From Clostridiales bacterium (lineage in GTDB: Bacteria; Bacillota; Clostridia; Lachnospirales; Lachnospiraceae), in NCBI GenBank assembly GCA_018376135.1, contig JAHABX010000006.1, positions 62,001-126,000 of the forward strand: a stretch of 64,000 nt of DNA, given 5' to 3'. Numbering within the stretch: the first letter of the stretch is position 1; each line of letters begins with the position of its first letter. Both the position numbers and the translations under genes were made by a program. The notes under the pieces are model-generated. The model did not search any database and was not told the origin of the DNA. It saw only the letters and a program-made list of their open reading frames with translations. This document shows positions 17,762 to 26,854 of the stretch, piece after piece.

Positions 17762-19291
17762 ATGACGATAACAAAGATACTGATGCTTTTTGCAATCATC
17801 GTATACCTGATCGCTGTGGTCGGGATCGGTGTGGTCCTTGCGAAAAGAAATCGTACCACAGAGGATTTTTATCTGGGAGGACGTAAGTTAGGACCATTCG
17901 TGACCGCCATGAGTGCGGAGGCGTCCGATATGAGCAGCTGGCTTCTGATGGGGCTTCCGGGTGTTGCCTATCTGACCGGTGTTGCAGATGCGGCGTGGAC
18001 TGCGATCGGTCTTGCCATCGGAACCTATGTGAACTGGCTGGTAGTGGCGAAGAGACTCCGCTACTATACCCTTGAGGCGGGCAATGCGACTACGCTGCCC
18101 CTGTTCTTCTCTAACCGTTACCGTGATGAGAAGAAGATCATATCTGTGATTGCGGCAGTGATGATCATTATTTTCTTCGTGCCCTATACCGCTTCCGGTT
18201 TTGCGGCATGCGGAAAGCTTTTTGCAACCATGTTCGGTATGGATTATCTGCCGGCAATGATCATCAGTGCCATTGTAATTGTGGCATATACGACCCTTGG
18301 CGGATTCTGGGCGGCAAGTACCTCTGACTTTGTGCAGAGTATCATCATGACCATGGCGATCATTGTGGTATTCGGCTTCGGAATCAACAACGTGGGAAGC
18401 TTTGCGGCTGTCATTGAGAATGCGCAGGCAATACCGGGCTATTTCAGCCTGACTCAGATCTATGATCCGGCAACGGCGTCTGCTTCTCCTTATGGAGCGC
18501 TGACGATTGCTTCCATGCTTGCCTGGGGACTTGGATATTTTGGTATGCCTCATGTACTGCTTCGTTTTATGGCGATCGAGGATGCACAGAAGCTGAAGCT
18601 TTCCAGAAGAGTTGCAACTGTCTGGGTGATAATTTCCATGATCGTTGCGATTTTTATCGGTATTGTTGGAAATGCCATGACAAAGGTTGGCTCCATTCCG
18701 ACTCTTGAGGACCCGGAGACGATCATCCTTACGATCTCAGATCTGATCTCACAGCATGGAGTGCTGGCGGCACTGGTTGCAGGAACGATCCTGGCAGGTA
18801 TTCTGGCAGCGACCATGTCCACGGCAGATTCCCAGCTGCTGGCGGCATCCTCCAGTGCTTCCCAGAATATTCTGAAGGAAGTATTTATGAAGGATATGAG
18901 CGAGAAGACCGGTATGATGGCGGCTCGTATTACAGTGCTGATCATCTCCGCGATCGGTATGTTTATTGCCAGAGATTCTGACAGCTCTGTATTCCAGATC
19001 GTATCCTTTGCGTGGGCAGGCTTTGGAGCGACCTTTGGTCCGCTCATGCTGATGGCGCTGTTCTGGAAGCGTTCCAATATGCAGGGCGCTCTGTGGGGAA
19101 TGGTCAGCGGAGGCGTTATGGTCTTCGTATGGAAGTTCCTGATCCGTCCGATGGGCGGTGTGCTGGGCATCTATGAGCTGCTTCCGGCATTCCTGGTAGG
19201 ACTTGCGGTGAATGTGATCGTCAGTCTTCTGACAGAAGCTCCGTCCAGGGAGATTCAGGATGAGTTTGACCGTGTAAAAGCAATGAAATAA
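17762..19291 (+). CDS. putP: Sodium:solute symporter, PutP (proline) type
   Basis: This 509-residue membrane protein of the SSS family has thirteen predicted helices. The early region TEDFYLGGRKLGPFVTAMSA and SAEASDMSSWLLMGLPG match the sodium/proline symporter core, and AGNATTLPLFFSNRYRDEKK is the conserved loop after helix 2. The motif ATMSTADSQLLAASSSASQN near residues 352-372 contains sodium-coordinating Ser/Thr residues. It most likely imports proline with Na+. Start ATG 17762 follows GAGGGAGAATAAAGT. The gene stands alone between its promoter and a terminator. Confidence 0.88.
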   Translation: MTITKILMLFAIIVYLIAVVGIGVVLAKRNRTTEDFYLGGRKLGPFVTAMSAEASDMSSWLLMGLPGVAYLTGVADAAWTAIGLAIGTYVNWLVVAKRLRYYTLEAGNATTLPLFFSNRYRDEKKIISVIAAVMIIIFFVPYTASGFAACGKLFATMFGMDYLPAMIISAIVIVAYTTLGGFWAASTSDFVQSIIMTMAIIVVFGFGINNVGSFAAVIENAQAIPGYFSLTQIYDPATASASPYGALTIASMLAWGLGYFGMPHVLLRFMAIEDAQKLKLSRRVATVWVIISMIVAIFIGIVGNAMTKVGSIPTLEDPETIILTISDLISQHGVLAALVAGTILAGILAATMSTADSQLLAASSSASQNILKEVFMKDMSEKTGMMAARITVLIISAIGMFIARDSDSSVFQIVSFAWAGFGATFGPLMLMALFWKRSNMQGALWGMVSGGVMVFVWKFLIRPMGGVLGIYELLPAFLVGLAVNVIVSLLTEAPSREIQDEFDRVKAMK

Positions 19292-19305
19292 GTTGATAAA
19301 TGCAG

Positions 19306-19352
19306 AACCGTTCTCTGACAGATTTGGCGTTGGAGGACGGTTTTTCTTTTTC
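19306..19352 (+). terminator. Terminator of the symporter gene
   Basis: AACCGTTCTC (19306-19315) pairs with GAGGACGGTT (19333-19342, one G-U pair), followed by a T-rich run. A TATAAT box for the next operon lies at 19370-19375. Confidence 0.75.
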
Positions 19353-19414
19353 TGCGGCTGTAAAAGTGTTATAATTAGAAAAGCGCTGTGAAAGCAGAGA
19401 GAAAGGGGTACGCA

Positions 19415-22400
19415 ATGGAGAGAGAACTGGTACTGCAGATATTGGGGATCCGTGAGCTTCAGGATGAGAGAAGCGTAAAGGCTGCCTATATGGAGAAGCT
19501 GAAGGCAGCGAATCCGGAGGATGATCCGGAAGGTTTCCGTCGCCTTAGAGAGGCTTATGAAGAAGCCCAGAGACTGCTTCGGCTTTCAGAAGAGGAGGAT
19601 CAGGAAAAGGAGAAGACAGAGACCGCTCTGTGGATCGACCGGGTGGATGAGGTCTATCGGGATTTCCGGCTGCGCAGGGATGTAGGCGCATGGAAGAAGC
19701 TTTTTGAGGATCCGGTATGTCGGAATCTGGATACGGCACTGGAAGCAAGAGATGCCCTGATCCAGTATCTTCTGTCCAATTTTTATCTGCCGATGGAGAT
19801 CTGGCAGTGCCTGAACCGGGAGTTCCAGCTGGTGGATGACAAGGAGCAGTTAAAGGAGCGTTACCCGGAGGATTTCCTGAACTATGTACAGCATTATACG
19901 GAGAATGAATATTTTGTAGATTTTGGGAAGATGCGTCTGCGCAGCGGGGAGACTTCTGTGGAAGCAGTGAACGTGGATGGCTACATACGTGCCTATATGG
20001 AGCTGAGAAGGAAATGCGGAGACGGAGAGTGGCAGGAGGCAGAGAGACTTCTTACAGAGCTGGAGGCTTACGGCGTCTATTACTACTGGGAGGATGTGGA
20101 CAGACTTCAGGTACTGGAAGCGCAGGGGCATATAAGAGAAGCCCTGGAGCTGGTGGATGATCTGCTGAAGAATCATGAGGACTCTCCTTATGCAGTGGCG
20201 AAGGCGGCAAATGTCCTGTGGAATGTGGGACAGAGGGAAGAAGCCTTTGGCTGGTGGCAGAAGGCGCGGGATAATTATGAGGCGCGGGTGGGAATCATCC
20301 GGTATTATCTGGAGGACGGACAGGATCCGGAAAAGGCGAAGGAAGAGGCGCTGGATCTGATGGAGGAGTTCGGGCAGAATGAACAGGTGTCCGGCTATAT
20401 GAAGCAGGCAAATGATCAGCTGATCCGGCAGTATGAGGAGCAGCTGAAGGAAACCGCTGACGAAGAGAAGCGCGCGGAGATAAAGGTGGAGATGGCATGG
20501 TGCTGTTTCCAGAACAGGGATACGGAGGCAGCCAGAGACCTTTTGGAAACCATAGAACCGTCAGAGGATCTCTCCTACAGCTATCATAATCTGAAGGGAA
20601 GGGTACTGGCGGCGCTGCAGCAGTACCCGGAAGCTTTGCCGGAGCTGCAGCTCTGGCTGAACATGATCCTGGATACAGAGGATGACGGCAGTGCGGAAGC
20701 AGGCAGGAGACTGCGCCGGAGAGGAACCGCATATTTTATGCTGGGCTACAGCTGTTCTCAGGTGGGAAGGCTTGAGGAGGCAGTGGAGCTTTTGCAGAAG
20801 GGTGTGGAAGAGATCACCGACGCGGCTGAGCAGCTTGGCTGTATGACCTGTCTGGCAGAGACTTATCTGGAACGGGAAGAGTATGAAAAGGCAGTAGATA
20901 TATGCGACCGGATCATTGAGAAAGATCAGAATTATTATCCGGCGTATGTGAACCGTCAGAAAGCATACTATGAGCTGAAAAGGGCGCAGGAGGTCGTGGA
21001 CGATTATCACAGGGCGGTGGAAATCTATGCGTCTTATCATGGACCGTACCTGCTGGCTGAGAAGGTATTTTTCTTCTACAGCCAGTATGAGAATGCGAAG
21101 GAGGTCATAGACCGGGCAAAAGAGAATGAGGTGGAATTCAGCGACGAGATGAAGCTCTATGAGATCAAGGTGCTGAGAAATCTTGCGCAGAGCCCGGAGG
21201 ACCGCAGGCTTCCCCTGCAGCTCTGTGATGAGCTGAGACAATCCATGAATCCGGATGCTACAGATATCGAAGATGTATCCGAGCTGGACTTTGAGACTGC
21301 GCTGCTCTGGTGGGATGACAATGAGCTGGGGACTGCCATGAAGCATCTGAAGGAGGCAATCCGCAGGAACCCGTCCAGACAGCAGTATCTCATGGTCAAA
21401 GGAGAAATATGCAGAGGACAGGGCGAGTACAAGGAGGCGCTTCGGACTTATCTGCTGGCGGCAGAGGAGTATGCCGGAACGCCGGGCTATCATTATGGGA
21501 TCGGCTGCTGCTGCCGGGAGCTGGGAGAGGATGAGCGCGCACTGAAGCATTTTCTCAGGGCCGCAGAGCTCGATGAGGAGTACCGGGATGTCAATGAGAA
21601 GATTGCGGATATTTACATGGACAGGTACAACAACTGGGCTGATCCGGAAGATTTTGACCGGGCGGTCCGGTATATGGATCAGGTGGTCGGACAGTGGGAG
21701 AGCTGCTATACCTATGTGCACCGGGGACTTATGTATATGGACGCCATGCGGCTTCCGGAGGCGATCGCGGATTTTGAAAAGGCGCTGACCTTCTCGCCGG
21801 ATGACTGGGCGGCATATAACAATATGGGCTACTGCTACAAGCATATGAGCCAGTTTGAGAAGAGTATTCAGATGTATGAGAAGGCGCTGGAGATGCTCCG
21901 TAAGAAGAATCAGAAATCGGTGCTTCCGTACAGCAATATGGCAGACTGCTATGAGATCCGCAGGGAATACCAGAAAGCCATTGAATGCTATGAAAAGGAT
22001 CTGGAGTGGTATCCGAACCGAACCTCCTTTTACCGGGAGATCGGAGATCTGTACCGGTATCAGCATAAATATGAGAAGGCGATAGAATACTATGAACTTT
22101 TCGGCGTCGAATCCCGGCAGAAGATAAGCAAGTGGATCCTCGATAAGGGAGAAACACTTTTTGCCCAGGGAAAACCCCTTCAGGCAAAGCTTGCCTTCCG
22201 CAAAGTGGTTCGTGATGATGCAGAGGATGTCTATGAGTGCTGCAATGATTATGCGGCAGACCTGATGGCGCTGTTCTTTGATTTTAAGGAGGCACTGAGG
22301 ATCCTGGAGAAAGCCGCTGCTTCTTATGAAAAAGGTGTATGGAAGGCAGGAATCACGGATCGGGCGGTCAATGAGAAGCTTCAGGCGAGAGCCTGTTATC

Positions 22401-22789
22401 TGATGGGCAGACCGGAGACTGCGGCAGAGCATGCCCGGCAGGCACTGGTGCTGTATCTGAAGAACTTTGCTTCGGAGGAGGATTATATCGCCTATCCGCC
22501 GGTGAGACCCTGGAGACTCTGCCAGATTGGAGAGTGCTACCTTTACATGGGGTATAAAGAGAAGGCTTTGGAATTGTTTGAGGACATGACAAAGGGCTAT
22601 CGGTGCAGGCATTGCAGGAACAAAGCCTGCTATGAGGGATACCGGAATATAGGATTGCTTTATCGGGATCCGAAGGATCCGGATCTGAAGAAAGCGCTGG
22701 AGCAGTATGAGAAGGCGCTGGAGATCAGCCCGGAGGATCTGGAGCTTCAGGAGACAGTGAAGAAGCTTCGTAAGGAGATTGGAAGATAA
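19415..22789 (+). CDS. Giant TPR-repeat protein with degenerate J-like N-terminus
   Basis: The 1124-residue soluble protein begins with a J-domain-like fold: VKAAYMEKLKAANPEDDPEGFRR followed by LREAYEEAQRLL has the helix II-loop-helix III pattern of DnaJ, but the HPD triad reads NPED. The rest is at least fifteen tetratricopeptide-like units, clearest at about residues 740-900 (for example YKEALRTYLLAAEEYAGTPG, AWAAYNNMGYCYKHMSQFEK-type repeats). A Cys cluster CRHCRNKAC lies near residue 1065. The next gene, an Hsp70, starts at the base after this stop codon, so the two are translationally coupled; the protein is probably the dedicated cochaperone or scaffold of that Hsp70. Function beyond this is unknown. 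Ribosome site AAAGGGG precedes ATG 19415. Confidence 0.8.
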   Translation: MERELVLQILGIRELQDERSVKAAYMEKLKAANPEDDPEGFRRLREAYEEAQRLLRLSEEEDQEKEKTETALWIDRVDEVYRDFRLRRDVGAWKKLFEDPVCRNLDTALEARDALIQYLLSNFYLPMEIWQCLNREFQLVDDKEQLKERYPEDFLNYVQHYTENEYFVDFGKMRLRSGETSVEAVNVDGYIRAYMELRRKCGDGEWQEAERLLTELEAYGVYYYWEDVDRLQVLEAQGHIREALELVDDLLKNHEDSPYAVAKAANVLWNVGQREEAFGWWQKARDNYEARVGIIRYYLEDGQDPEKAKEEALDLMEEFGQNEQVSGYMKQANDQLIRQYEEQLKETADEEKRAEIKVEMAWCCFQNRDTEAARDLLETIEPSEDLSYSYHNLKGRVLAALQQYPEALPELQLWLNMILDTEDDGSAEAGRRLRRRGTAYFMLGYSCSQVGRLEEAVELLQKGVEEITDAAEQLGCMTCLAETYLEREEYEKAVDICDRIIEKDQNYYPAYVNRQKAYYELKRAQEVVDDYHRAVEIYASYHGPYLLAEKVFFFYSQYENAKEVIDRAKENEVEFSDEMKLYEIKVLRNLAQSPEDRRLPLQLCDELRQSMNPDATDIEDVSELDFETALLWWDDNELGTAMKHLKEAIRRNPSRQQYLMVKGEICRGQGEYKEALRTYLLAAEEYAGTPGYHYGIGCCCRELGEDERALKHFLRAAELDEEYRDVNEKIADIYMDRYNNWADPEDFDRAVRYMDQVVGQWESCYTYVHRGLMYMDAMRLPEAIADFEKALTFSPDDWAAYNNMGYCYKHMSQFEKSIQMYEKALEMLRKKNQKSVLPYSNMADCYEIRREYQKAIECYEKDLEWYPNRTSFYREIGDLYRYQHKYEKAIEYYELFGVESRQKISKWILDKGETLFAQGKPLQAKLAFRKVVRDDAEDVYECCNDYAADLMALFFDFKEALRILEKAAASYEKGVWKAGITDRAVNEKLQARACYLMGRPETAAEHARQALVLYLKNFASEEDYIAYPPVRPWRLCQIGECYLYMGYKEKALELFEDMTKGYRCRHCRNKACYEGYRNIGLLYRDPKDPDLKKALEQYEKALEISPEDLELQETVKKLRKEIGR

Positions 22790-24484
22790 ATGATAGTAGG
22801 AATTGATTTGGGGACTACGAACAGTCTCGTTGCATATTATACGGAGGATGGACCGAAGATCATCCCCAACCGTCTGGGCAGAAATCTGACCCCGTCAGTC
22901 GTCAGTGTGGACGAGGAGGGACAGGTGTATGTGGGAGAGTCTGCCATGGAGCGGATGCTCCTGTATCCGGACAGCGGGGCGTCCCTGTTTAAACGGAATA
23001 TGGGCAGCAATAAGAAATATCGTCTTCTGGACAAGGAGTTCACGGCAGAGGAGCTGTCTTCCCTTGTACTGCGTTTTCTGAAGGAGGATGCAGAAACCTG
23101 GCTGGGAGAGCCGGTTACGGAGGCAGTCATCAGCGTGCCTGCATATTTTAACGATGCCCGCAGAAGGGCGACCAAGCGTGCGGGAGAGCTGGCGGGGCTC
23201 AGGGTAGAGCGGATCATCAGTGAGCCCACTGCGGCGGCACTTGCCTATGGTCTCGGGCAGGAAAAGGGAAATGCCCGGTTTCTGGTTTTTGATCTGGGAG
23301 GAGGCACCTTCGATGTGTCGATCCTGGAGCTTTATGATACCATATTGGAAGTACATGCGGTGGCAGGGGATAATTTCCTGGGCGGAGAGGATTTTACCGC
23401 AGTGCTGGAAAAGATGTTTTATGAAGAATATCCGGAGCTGAACCGGTTCACGCTGAGCGAGAAGATGCGAAAGCATATTCGAAAGCAGGCGGAGCTGTGC
23501 AAGATCGGTTTTGGCGAGAGCCGGACTTCGGTCATGAAATGCAATATTGACGGGAAGGAGTATGAGCTCCCGGTGGAGCTGTCCGATTATGAAGAGGCAT
23601 GCGAGGATCTGTTGGACCGGATCCGCCAGCCGGTGAAGAGAAGCCTGAAGGATGCTCATATCCGCCTGTCTGACATTGACCAGGTGGTGCTGGTGGGCGG
23701 AGCTACCAAGTCTCCGATCATCCGCAGATTTGCAGGAAAGCTGTTCCATATGATTCCGGATACGCAGATGGACCCGGATCAGACCGTGGCGCTGGGAGCT
23801 GCTGTTCAGGCGGCGATGAAAGAGCGCCGGGACGGCATCCGGGAGGTGATCCTGACCGATGTGTGTCCTTTTACGCTTGGCACGGAGGTGGTCAGGGAAT
23901 ATGGAGACCATCGTTTTGAAAACGGTGTATTTCTGCCGATCATTGAGCGGAATACGGTGATCCCGGCAAGCCGTACAGAGCGGCTCTATACGGTCAGGGA
24001 CAGCCAGACCAGGATCCGGGTGCATATTCTTCAGGGAGAGAGCCGTTTCGCGGTGAACAATCTTTCGCTGGGCGAGCTGCTCATCGATATCCCGTCGGCA
24101 AAGGCAGGAGAAGAGAGTGTGGATGTGACCTATACCTATGATATCAACTCGATCCTGGAGGTGGAGGTGAAGGTCATCTCCACCGGGAAAAAGGTCCGTC
24201 AGGTATTCAAGGACAGGGATCTGGATATGAGCGAGGAGGAGATCGAGGATCGTCTTCAGACGCTGACTTATCTGAAGATCCATCCCCGGGAGAAGGAGGA
24301 GAATAAGTTCCTGCTGCTTCGGGGTGAACGGATCTATGAGGAGAGTCTGGGCTATCGACGGGAGCAGGCGGGGCAGATGCTCCGGAACTTTGAGCACGCA
24401 CTGGATTCCTACGATCCGGACCGGATCGCGGAGGAAAAGCAGGCATTTGTGGAATTTCTGGAAAAACTGGATGAATGGGAGTAA
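22790..24484 (+). CDS. Short Hsp70/DnaK-family chaperone (HscC-like)
   Basis: The 564-residue product has a full Hsp70 nucleotide-binding domain: IDLGTTNSLVAY (phosphate 1), DLGGGTFDVS (phosphate 2) and VLVGGATKSPIIRRF (adenosine motif). The substrate-binding beta domain follows from about residue 365 (CPFTLGTEVV, ERNTVIPASRTE). The alpha lid is short and the acidic C-terminal tail of housekeeping DnaK is missing; DnaK is usually 600-640 residues. It is thus a specialised Hsp70, as HscC is. Its start codon abuts the stop of the TPR/J-like gene, and no grpE or regular dnaJ is nearby. A shared role with the TPR protein in folding or remodelling a restricted client is inferred. Confidence 0.88.
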   Translation: MIVGIDLGTTNSLVAYYTEDGPKIIPNRLGRNLTPSVVSVDEEGQVYVGESAMERMLLYPDSGASLFKRNMGSNKKYRLLDKEFTAEELSSLVLRFLKEDAETWLGEPVTEAVISVPAYFNDARRRATKRAGELAGLRVERIISEPTAAALAYGLGQEKGNARFLVFDLGGGTFDVSILELYDTILEVHAVAGDNFLGGEDFTAVLEKMFYEEYPELNRFTLSEKMRKHIRKQAELCKIGFGESRTSVMKCNIDGKEYELPVELSDYEEACEDLLDRIRQPVKRSLKDAHIRLSDIDQVVLVGGATKSPIIRRFAGKLFHMIPDTQMDPDQTVALGAAVQAAMKERRDGIREVILTDVCPFTLGTEVVREYGDHRFENGVFLPIIERNTVIPASRTERLYTVRDSQTRIRVHILQGESRFAVNNLSLGELLIDIPSAKAGEESVDVTYTYDINSILEVEVKVISTGKKVRQVFKDRDLDMSEEEIEDRLQTLTYLKIHPREKEENKFLLLRGERIYEESLGYRREQAGQMLRNFEHALDSYDPDRIAEEKQAFVEFLEKLDEWE

Positions 24485-24489
24485 GTGAG

Positions 24490-25653
24490 ATGGAGCTGCA
24501 GCAGATACTGGAAGCCATGTGGGCGGCATGCCCCTATAAGATCATAGTGAGTAATCCGGTGAAGAAGCCGGTATCAGAACAGACCGGCACAGAGCGTAGG
24601 TTCCAGAAGCTGGTATGCAACCGGCTGGAGCATGGCTGGCAGGTGGAAAAATACACACAGAAGCAGGTGTTCCACGAGAACCTGTCCCCGGAGGAGATGC
24701 AGGGGTTTCTTGAGCACGCACTTCGGGAGGAGTTCCGGCAGTGCAATGCCTGGGACGGTGAACGGGAGCATACGATCCGTATTTCCCGGGGCGGGAAGGT
24801 GACGGCGCAGAAGAAGCGGACGGCACAGGCGCCCAGGGAGAAGAAGGAGCATAACCGGAAGAAAAACTATATTCTGGAGGAGGGTACGGTGATCCCGCCT
24901 CTGGTGGATATGGGGATCTTCACATCAGAGGGCAGGATCGTGCGTTCCATGTATGACAAGTACAGGCAGATCAACCGGTTTGTGGAGCTGATCGATGATG
25001 AGATCGACAATCTGCCGAAGGATCAGACAATCACCGTGATCGACTTCGGATGCGGGAAATCTTATCTGACCTTTATACTGTATTATTATCTGGTTGAGGT
25101 AAAGGGACTGGATGTCCGGATCATCGGACTGGATCTGAAGGCGGACGTGATCGAGAACTGCAATCGTGCGGCGAAGAAATACGGCTATGACCGTCTGCAT
25201 TTTGAACTGGGAGACATCAACGGCTATGACAGCCCGTATCCGGTGGATATGGTCATCTCTCTGCATGCCTGCGATACGGCTACGGATTATGCACTTTATA
25301 ATGCGGTCCGCTGGAAGGCAAAGCTGATCTTCTCGGTTCCCTGCTGCCAGCATGAGCTGAACCGGCAGATGAAGAGCGATGAGCTGTCCATCCTGACCCG
25401 TTACGGCATCGTTCAGGAGCGGATGGCGGCGCTGATGACAGACGCCATCCGGGGCAATCTTTTGACGGTATGCGGGTACAGGACCCAGCTTCTGGAATTT
25501 GTGGATCTGTCCCACACACCGAAAAATATACTGATCCGTGCCGTACGGGGCGTAGTGCCCGGATCCACCCGCGAGAAAGCCCGGCGGGAAGTGGATGCGC
25601 TGGAAGCCCAGTTCGGATTCAGACCCACACTGGATGAGCTGTTATCCTCCTGA
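24490..25653 (+). CDS. Class I SAM-dependent methyltransferase (Methyltransferase_32 type)
   Basis: The 387-residue product has a Rossmann methyltransferase domain at about residues 170-330: VIDFGCGKSYLTF is the SAM-binding loop, IIGLDLKADVIENC motif II, and VISLHACDTATD with FSVPCCQHELN resembles the METTL25/GSTCD-type Methyltransferase_32 family. The roughly 140-residue N-terminal part is specific to this group, with a basic linker (KKRTAQAPREKKEHNRKK). ATG 24490 has GGGAG nearby; ATG 24475 would overlap the Hsp70 stop. The substrate is unknown, perhaps RNA or protein. It is the third gene of the TPR-Hsp70 operon and its 3' end overlaps that of the opposite-strand gene by 12 bp. Confidence 0.78.
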   Translation: MELQQILEAMWAACPYKIIVSNPVKKPVSEQTGTERRFQKLVCNRLEHGWQVEKYTQKQVFHENLSPEEMQGFLEHALREEFRQCNAWDGEREHTIRISRGGKVTAQKKRTAQAPREKKEHNRKKNYILEEGTVIPPLVDMGIFTSEGRIVRSMYDKYRQINRFVELIDDEIDNLPKDQTITVIDFGCGKSYLTFILYYYLVEVKGLDVRIIGLDLKADVIENCNRAAKKYGYDRLHFELGDINGYDSPYPVDMVISLHACDTATDYALYNAVRWKAKLIFSVPCCQHELNRQMKSDELSILTRYGIVQERMAALMTDAIRGNLLTVCGYRTQLLEFVDLSHTPKNILIRAVRGVVPGSTREKARREVDALEAQFGFRPTLDELLSS

Positions 25654-26091
25654 GAGTCTTTCTTTTATTCTCATAATTGCCGCGTCTACGGTCTTATCCC
25701 CGCTGTCTGCCGGAAACTGTTCCAGCCGGCGGCGGGTTTCTTCTGCTCTTTCTTCGCAGATTTTCCGAAAATCCGTATCTTCGGTCTGTTCCGCCGCCCG
25801 GAGGGAGGCGTCATAGATGCAGTAGAGGTGCCAGGCCTCTGCAGGCAGCCACAGATGCTGATATTCCTCCTCATACAGATCATACAGATTCAGATGGTCA
25901 TGCAGATTGCCATAACGGTCCTGAGATATGAATTCATACAGGTAATGTGTTTGAGCTTCTTTGTCGTTGCTGCTGCTCATGATGACTATATGTTCCAGAA
26001 TGCCGGAGAACAGTCCGCAGATACTCAGCAGAAGGAACAGAGCCAGCAGGAGTTTGAAAGTTGTCCGAATGGGTCTAATTGTCTGCTTCAT
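25642..26091 (-). CDS. Hypothetical membrane-anchored protein
   Basis: The 149-residue product has one hydrophobic segment at about residues 12-38 (LLLALFLLLSICGLFSGILEHIVIM) after a basic N-terminus, then an acidic soluble domain rich in Tyr, Glu and Leu. No family is recognised. It is the last gene of a three-gene minus-strand operon; its start overlaps the end of the zinc-ribbon gene by 17 bp, which implies coupled translation. Its soluble part may relate to the domains of the two upstream proteins, as all three share a membrane helix followed by helical, acidic sequence. Confidence 0.6.
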   Translation of the reverse strand: MKQTIRPIRTTFKLLLALFLLLSICGLFSGILEHIVIMSSSNDKEAQTHYLYEFISQDRYGNLHDHLNLYDLYEEEYQHLWLPAEAWHLYCIYDASLRAAEQTEDTDFRKICEERAEETRRRLEQFPADSGDKTVDAAIMRIKERLSGG

Positions 26092-26848
26092 GGTATCCCG
26101 CCTCCTTCCAGCGTTCTATAACAGACTCTTCGAGTCTGCTGAGGCTATTGGTGGATAAAAGATAATAGGGTTCGCCGTCCGGATTCAATGCGGAAAGCTC
26201 TTCTGAAGAAATACCGAAGACTCCGGAAAGATAGATCAGAGCCTCTTCCTGCCAGACATTCAGAATCGGCTGATTTTCCGGGTAAATATCCGGGTAGGCG
26301 GGGATGTCAGGATACAGAAGCTCCAGCGTATATTTGATCACAAAGTTGATCTGATATTTGTCAGGGATGATTCCCTGGGAGAGAGCCTCGGAGCATTCCA
26401 TGCTGTTGCTCAGGAAGTCTGCATAATCATTATGGAGAAGGGTGATCTGGGTATATACCGGATAATCCGCAGGTTCAATCTCGTATTGATCCATAAAGGC
26501 ATCCAGCTCCCCGTATTGTTCTTCCTCATACATCTGCGCCATCTGCTGCTCATAATCATCAGGGAGCCGGAAGGATGCAAAGGCATCCTCCGCTATGAGG
26601 AACATCCCCAGGTCGACCAGAAGCAGCAGAAAGACTATCAGGAACAGGATGACAAGGCTCAGGTTCAGGATGCGATGTGCCAGAGGGAGCCGCATCTGTT
26701 CCATGGTCTTATCCTTCAGATACTGATTAAAGCGTCTTCGTTTATGTACCTCCTGATGGAAGGCGATACCCTCCGGATTGGGAGTCCCGCAATAGGGACA
26801 TTTCAGGTCGTTGACGGACACTTCTCCGCCGCAGTTCGGACATTTCAT
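26075..26848 (-). CDS. Zinc-ribbon membrane protein
   Basis: The 257-residue product starts with a zinc ribbon, MKCPNCGG...LKCPYCGTPNP (two CxxC knuckles 12 residues apart). A basic amphipathic stretch (HKRRRFNQYLKDKTMEQ) and one membrane helix at about residues 63-85 (LSLVILFLIVFLLLLVDLGMF) follow, then an acidic helical domain of 170 residues probably on the outside. The ribbon would be cytosolic. No named family is recognised beyond the zinc ribbon. It has the same plan as the upstream neighbour at 26855-27601, 6 nt away, so the two are probably ancient paralogues. Confidence 0.7.
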   Translation of the reverse strand: MKCPNCGGEVSVNDLKCPYCGTPNPEGIAFHQEVHKRRRFNQYLKDKTMEQMRLPLAHRILNLSLVILFLIVFLLLLVDLGMFLIAEDAFASFRLPDDYEQQMAQMYEEEQYGELDAFMDQYEIEPADYPVYTQITLLHNDYADFLSNSMECSEALSQGIIPDKYQINFVIKYTLELLYPDIPAYPDIYPENQPILNVWQEEALIYLSGVFGISSEELSALNPDGEPYYLLSTNSLSRLEESVIERWKEAGYHEADN

Positions 26849-26854
26849 GGCTGT

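Noticed and set aside
20561..22612. 683-codon open frame antisense to the TPR protein gene
   Set aside because: Shadow of repeated GAG/CTG codons in the TPR gene; composition is not protein-like.
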